Below, one piece after another: positions 59,263-64,000 of a stretch of DNA of 64,000 bases. Position numbers and translations under genes: made by a program. The DNA comes from Liolophura sinensis (Eukaryota > Mollusca > Polyplacophora > Chitonida > Chitonidae). Every line of letters starts with the position of its first letter. Position 1 is the stretch's first letter. The stretch covers positions 9,376,017-9,440,016 of the forward strand of contig NC_088307.1 of the NCBI RefSeq assembly GCF_032854445.1, in the 5' to 3' direction. The notes below the pieces were generated by a model. It saw only the letters and a list, made by a program, of their open reading frames with translations. It did no database searches and had not been told where the DNA came from.

Positions 59263-59513
59263 GATTTATTTATTTTATTTATGTTTTGTGCTGTACTCAA
59301 GAATAGTTCACTTATACGACGATGGCCAGCATTATGGTGAGAAGTAACCCGGCAGATACCATGACCATCTGCAGGTTGCTGAAAAACATTCCAATGTACA
59401 GTCAGAGAGGAAGCCAGCATAAAGCTTGAATTGAACTCACAGCGACCGCATTGGTAAGAGGCTCCTGGGTTATTGCCCCGCACGGGCGTGACAACCACCT
59501 CAGTCAAAAGGCC
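59263..59513 (-). mobile_element. tRNA-derived SINE, full length, diverged
   Basis: Tail tttatttattttatttatgt, gctgtactcaagaatagttc, acgatggccagcattatggt, B-box region (gaattgaactcacagcgacc on plus) and a head whose end ggcccttttgactgagg differs from other copies. Confidence 0.87.
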
Positions 59514-59686
59514 CTGGGATATTGATAACCACAAAAATACTATACTAGTTATGCCCAATTCATTCTAAAAAATTCCAATTATCTTCATGATCTTTCTAGA
59601 ATGATCTGTTGGTTATTAATGTCAATAAACTATGACTGGAGACGATACTAAACACTGACAACTATTTAGCCTATATGTTTACTTAC

Positions 59687-59794
59687 CTCAACATTAAGCA
59701 GGTATGAAGGGTATCTGTTCGTAATTCAAAGCTCTCTGCAGGTAAATGTCCCCCTTGTAAGGATCAATTTGAAAGGGGAGGTCTAGTTTACTTC
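59687..59794 (-). CDS. Cadherin gene exon e2: EC segment with a 1-base frameshift
   Basis: Acceptor is gcatttctcag, donor is GTTGAG then GTAAGT. In phase 1 from e1 it reads SKLDLPFQIDPYKGDIYLQ, then RALNYEQIP, the standard F.ID...G.IYL...LNYE run of an EC. The frame then meets a stop, while the next frame gives SYLLNVE, which continues perfectly into e3 (VMSGTSSV) in phase 0. One surplus base lies within ATACCCTTCATA (about 59707-59711). It is either an assembly error in a short run or a true disabling change in this allele. Confidence 0.88.
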
Positions 59795-60920
59795 CTGAGA
59801 AATGCAAAATGACAAAATTGTAAGATATCAGTCAAAAGTATATTATAAACAAGTTAGCATCAACATCCTGAAATGAGATTTGTGACTGAACAGGATATCT
59901 TGCTTGAGATAAATTCTTTGCTGGACAAAACAAACTAAAATGTTTATGTAATTATATACACCTTCAGAAATAATATAAGGAAAGATTGTCAATAGGTTTG
60001 AACTCTTCTATGGCTAAAGGTAAAGAAAGTCCCACTTTATCATGTGACCTGGTAGGCCATCACACATTTACTATTACACTGGTGTCTAAACAAAGTTTTC
60101 CAAAACCAGAAGACAAATGATGGAGAAAATTGAGGAGCTGAATGTTTTTGAGCTTGAGAAAATTCTTAAAGGAAAGACGTGTCATTTGTGCCTCTGGAAC
60201 AGTCAAAACTAACTATAATCGTATTGGTGAAAAGTTTTTGAGTGTAATGTCAAACAGTCAAATAACATTTTAAAAAATTTTGTGAATATATGAGGAGGCA
60301 CATAACATAAAATATGTGCTATACAAAGCTGATTCAATATAATCAGAATAATGTTCTGCAAATACTTTCTTGTATGATCATTTTTGTCGGCAGTTCTATC
60401 TAAACGTGAATACTCCCACGTGGCAAGTAACTGCCCTGCAGTGAAGTGCACACCGGCATCGTTCTGCACTGAGCGGTCACTGTGCGCAGTGTTGTTATAC
60501 TGAAGACTAGAAATCCCTGTACCCTAATTCCTCAACCTTTTCGCCTATGAAAGAGCAACCTTCAGCGCAATCTATGCACATTTTCAATTTGATTTTGCCG
60601 TGAAACACAACTACATTGGTTGACTTTGGCCAGATTCAGACCTTTAATCACAAATCACAAAAAAATACAATTATATCAGTCAACACAGAATAATGCCTTT
60701 AGAATATGCCTTAGCAAACACCTTGCATTTAAACATGCGAAAAGGTCTAAGAATTACAATAACATTTACTGTGAAATGTGACAAAAAGGTGTGGCTGAGG
60801 TGGCTGGATCATTTAATATGAAATTTAATTTTTTGGTTTCCTTTATTTGAGAGGCGGTGGGTGGTGGGGGGGGGGGGGGTGGATAGTAAGCGGGATAGTG
60901 GGAATAAACAATTTTCTTAC
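59795..60920. other. Intron sequence with no feature seen
   Basis: Intron e1-e2, about 1.1 kb. AT-rich. A G-run of about 15 lies near 60867-60882. No repeat family or exon-like frame supported. Confidence 0.5.
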
Positions 60921-61065
60921 TTAAACGGTACTTGAGTCCACTCCCCTGAATTGGATCCCCGGCGGCCACCTTGCCTATCAAACTGCCACTACTGATGGAC
61001 TCTTGAACGCCAAAGGTGAACAACGGCACGGCACACCCCAAAGAACGCTCCACAGTGATCACCAC
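60921..61065 (-). CDS. Cadherin gene exon e1: first exon visible in window
   Basis: Acceptor is cgtttgcag, donor is TTTAA then GTAAGA; phase 0 in, 1 out. Encodes VVITVERSLGCAVPLFTFGV, then QESISSGSLIGKVAAGDPIQ and GSGLKYRL. QESISSGSLIGKVAAGDP is the E....G..V..V.A.D strand start of an EC. There is no signal peptide and the incoming phase is open, so earlier exons lie upstream beyond 64000. The acceptor lacks a strong pyrimidine tract. Confidence 0.85.
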
Positions 61066-61239
61066 CTGCAAACGTGAAGTTGAAACACAACTTAAAACAC
61101 AATTCTGTTCCAAATTTGGTTGTCCTTTCAACTTACTTTTAACTCATTTACCAACCTAATACAATATTCTCAATTTAAAGCCTAAACACAAGAACTATTC
61201 ATTTATTAACCCATTTTATTACGTTTATTTTTTATTTAT

Positions 61240-62270
61240 TTATAATATCAAAGTTAAAATAAGGTAGACACTGCATGGTCAGTGAGCATAGACAATGTTC
61301 TGGGATACAAAATATAGACGATGTTTAGGGGACAGAAGATAGACATTGTCAAGCAAATATTAGACAGAAACTATTCCGGGGAATAAGATATACAAGGACA
61401 GAATATGGACGTTATTTGGGGGACATAAGATAGATCCACTGTTCAGAGACATAAGACAGACACTGTTCAGGGGACATAAGATAGACCTTGTTCAGGGACA
61501 TAAGACAGACACTGTTTAGGGAACATAAGATAGATATTGTTCATGACATAAGACATGCACTGTTCAGGGGACATAAGATAGACCTTGTTCAGGGACATAT
61601 ACGACACACACTGTTCAGGGAAGATAAGATAGATATTGTTCATGACATAAGACAGACACTGTTCAGGGGACATAAGATAGACATTGTTCAGGGACATATA
61701 CGACACACACTGTTCAGGGAAGATAATATAGATATTGTTCATGACATAAGACATGCACTGTTCAGGGGACATAAGATAGACATTGTTCAGGGACATACGA
61801 CACACACTGTTCAGGGAACATAAGATAGATATTGTTCATGACATAAGACATGCAATGTTCAGGGGATATAAGATAGACATTGTTCAGGGACATAAGACAC
61901 ACACTGTTCAGGGAAGATAAGATAGATATTGTTCACGACATAAGGCATGCAGACACTGTTCAGGGGACACAAGATAGACCCGCTGTTCAGGGAAGATAAT
62001 ATACATTGTTGAGGGAAGATAAGGTAGATGTTATTCAGGGGCATAAGATATACTCTGTTCGGGTGACACAAGACAGACTTTTTTCACAGGATATATCAAG
62101 ACAGACATATTCAGGGGACATAAGGCAGCATAGGATAGACACTGTTCATGCAACATAGGATAGACACTGCTCGTGTAATGTAAGATAGACACTGTTCAGG
62201 CAACATAGGATAGACACTGTTTGTGAAACATAAGATAGACACTGTTCGTGTAACAGTGGTCAGGGGACAT
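61240..62270. repeat. Minisatellite, ~25 bp unit, degenerate, ~40 copies
   Basis: Typical unit: ggggacataagatagacatt followed by gttca. Variants include gaagataagatagatatt, cttgttca and catgacataagacatgcac. It grades into the 21 bp array at about 62270. Open frames on both strands are artefacts. Confidence 0.93.
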
Positions 62271-64000
62271 AAGACATAAGACGGTGTTCAAGAGACATAA
62301 GACAGTGTTCAGGAGACATAACATAGTGTTCAGGGACATAAGACAGCATTCAGGGAACATACAACAGTGTTCAGGGTACACAGTGTTCAGGGGACTTACA
62401 ACAGTGTTAAGGGGACATACGACAGTGTTCAGGGGACATAAGACGGTGTTCAGGGGACATAACAGTCCTTCAGGGTACATAAGACAGTGTTCAGGGGATG
62501 TGAGACAGTGTTCAGGGTACATAAGACAGTGTTCAGGGGACATACGACAGTGTTCAGGGGACATAAGACGGTGTTCAGGGGACATAACAGTCTTCAGGGT
62601 ACATAAGACAGTGTTCAGGGGACATAAGACGGTATGCAGGGGACATAAGACAGTGTTCAGGGGACATACGCCAGTGTTCAGGGGACACAAGACAGTGTTC
62701 AGGGGACATAAGACAGTGTTCAGGGGACGTGAGACAGTGTTCAGAGGACATAAGACAGTGTTCAGGGGACATAAGTCAGTGTTCAGGGGACATAAGACAG
62801 TGTTCAGGGGATGTGAGACAGTGTTCGAGGGACATAAATCAGTGTTCAGGGGACATAAGACAGTGTTCAGGGGACATAAGACAGTGTTCAGGGGACATAA
62901 GTCAGTGTTCAGGGGACATAAGACAGTGTTCAGGGGATGTGAGACAGTGTTCTGGGGACATATGCCAGTGTTCAGGGGACGTGAGACAGTGTTCAGGGGA
63001 CATAAGACGGTGCTCAGGGGACGTAAGACAGTGTTCAGGGGACATACACCAGTGTTCGGGGACACAAGACAGTGTTCAGGGGACATAAGACGGTATGCAG
63101 GGGACATAAGACAGTGTTCAGGGGACATACGCCAGTGTTCAGGGGACACAAGACAGTGTTCAGGGGACATAAGACGGTATGCAGGGGACATAAGACAGTG
63201 TTCAGGGGACGTGAGACAGTGTTCAGGGGACACAAGACAGTGTTCAGGGGACATAAGTCAGTGTTCAGGGGACAAGACAGTGTTCAGGGGATGTGAGACA
63301 GTGTTCGGGGGACATATGCCAGTGTTCAGGGGATGTGAGACAGTGTTCAGGGGACATAAGACAGTGTTCAGGGGACGTGAGACAGTGTTCAGGGGACATA
63401 CACCAGTGTTCAGGGGACACAAGACAGTGTTCAGGGGACATACGCCAGTGTTCAGGGAACACAAGACAGTGTTCAGGGGACATAAGACGGTATGCAGGGA
63501 CATAAGACAGTGTTCAGGGGACATAAGACGGTATGCAGGGGACATAAGACAGTGTTCAGGGGACATAAGACAGTGTTCAGGGGACATAAGTCAGTGTTCA
63601 GGGGACATAAGACAGTGTTCAGGGGATGTGAGACAGAGTTCGGGGGACATATGCCAGTGTTCAGGGGACGTGAGACAGTGTTCAGGGGACATAAGACAGT
63701 GTTCAGGGGACATACACCAGTGTTCAGGGGACATAAGACGGTATGCAGGGGACATAAGACAGTGTTCAGGGACATACGCCAGTGTTCAGGGGACACAAGA
63801 CAGTGTTCAGGGGACATAAGACGGTATGCAGGGGACATAAGACAGTGTTCAGGGGACATAAGACAGTGTTCAGGGGACAAAAGACAGTGTTTAGGGCACA
63901 GTACAGGGCACAGGAGATGGACATTGTTCAGGGAACATAAGATGGACACTGTTCAGGCACGCAAGATGGACACTGTTCAGGGCACGCAGGATGGACACTG
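62271..64000. repeat. Minisatellite, 21 bp unit, ~77 copies, runs off the window
   Basis: The unit contains ggggacataagacagtgttc plus a. Variants are cgtgagacag, catacgccag, cacaagacag, ataagtcag and ataagacggtatgcagg, set in recurring blocks. From about 63890 to 64000 it returns to a 25 bp-like form (agatggacactgttcaggc). The multiple-of-three length leaves a 511-codon plus frame open, with open minus frames as well; these are artefacts. Confidence 0.97.

Noticed and set aside
62284-63819. 511-codon open frame with repeated FRGHKTV-type units, and minus-strand frames with LMSPEHC-type units
   Set aside because: The 21 bp unit is a multiple of three and stop-free on both strands; the frames drift with single-base changes. 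This is a minisatellite, not a repeat protein gene.

Overview
The window looks like nuclear DNA of an invertebrate, most probably a mollusc. The evidence is short GT-AG exons in long introns, a multi-repeat cadherin gene, many copies of one tRNA-headed SINE with an (AAAT)n tail, frequent acatgta-type words and an AT-rich background. No bacterial operon, rRNA, functional tRNA or CRISPR array was seen. The species cannot be fixed from the sequence alone.

One gene can be supported. It lies on the minus strand and runs across almost the whole window, from about 61065 down to about 1600. I joined 24 exons (called e1 to e24, in order of transcription) by hand. Every splice site is GT-AG. The reading phase carries through all 23 junctions once a single extra base in e2 is allowed for. 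The exons give about 1,527 codons: roughly 14 extracellular cadherin (EC) repeats, one membrane helix (e23) and a short basic cytoplasmic stretch (e24). The 5' end, with the signal peptide and first ECs, lies beyond position 64000. The 3' end is uncertain: either a stop at 1599-1601 directly after e24, or further splicing. It is a non-classical cadherin: no EGF, laminin-G or catenin-binding region is visible.

Nearly half of the window (about 31 kb) is tandem repeat, almost all of it in the introns of this gene. The main arrays are: 74 bp units (1-1215), about 124 bp (2065-2480), 41 bp (3353-3726), 74 bp (10789-15966), 26 bp (17027-23483), 64 bp (29631-33464), 32 bp (34188-37795) changing into a related 26 bp unit (37796-41120), 29 bp (44340-44790), 15 bp (46655-47135), 34 bp (47909-48095), 35 bp (51790-53975), 43 bp (55376-56630), and 25 bp changing into 21 bp (61240-64000). 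Several of these arrays show how they began. The 26 bp satellite at 17-23.5 kb sits inside a dispersed element whose unexpanded copy is at 47.3-47.6 kb. The 15 bp array grew inside a SINE. The 43 bp unit, and perhaps the 64 bp unit, resemble tRNA-derived sequence.

About two dozen SINE copies fill much of the remaining intron space, mostly in the same orientation as the gene. A short reverse-transcriptase-like (Penelope-type) relic may lie near 10 kb. Long open frames inside the arrays (for example 17485-18648 and 62284-63819) result from repeat units without stop codons and are not listed as genes.
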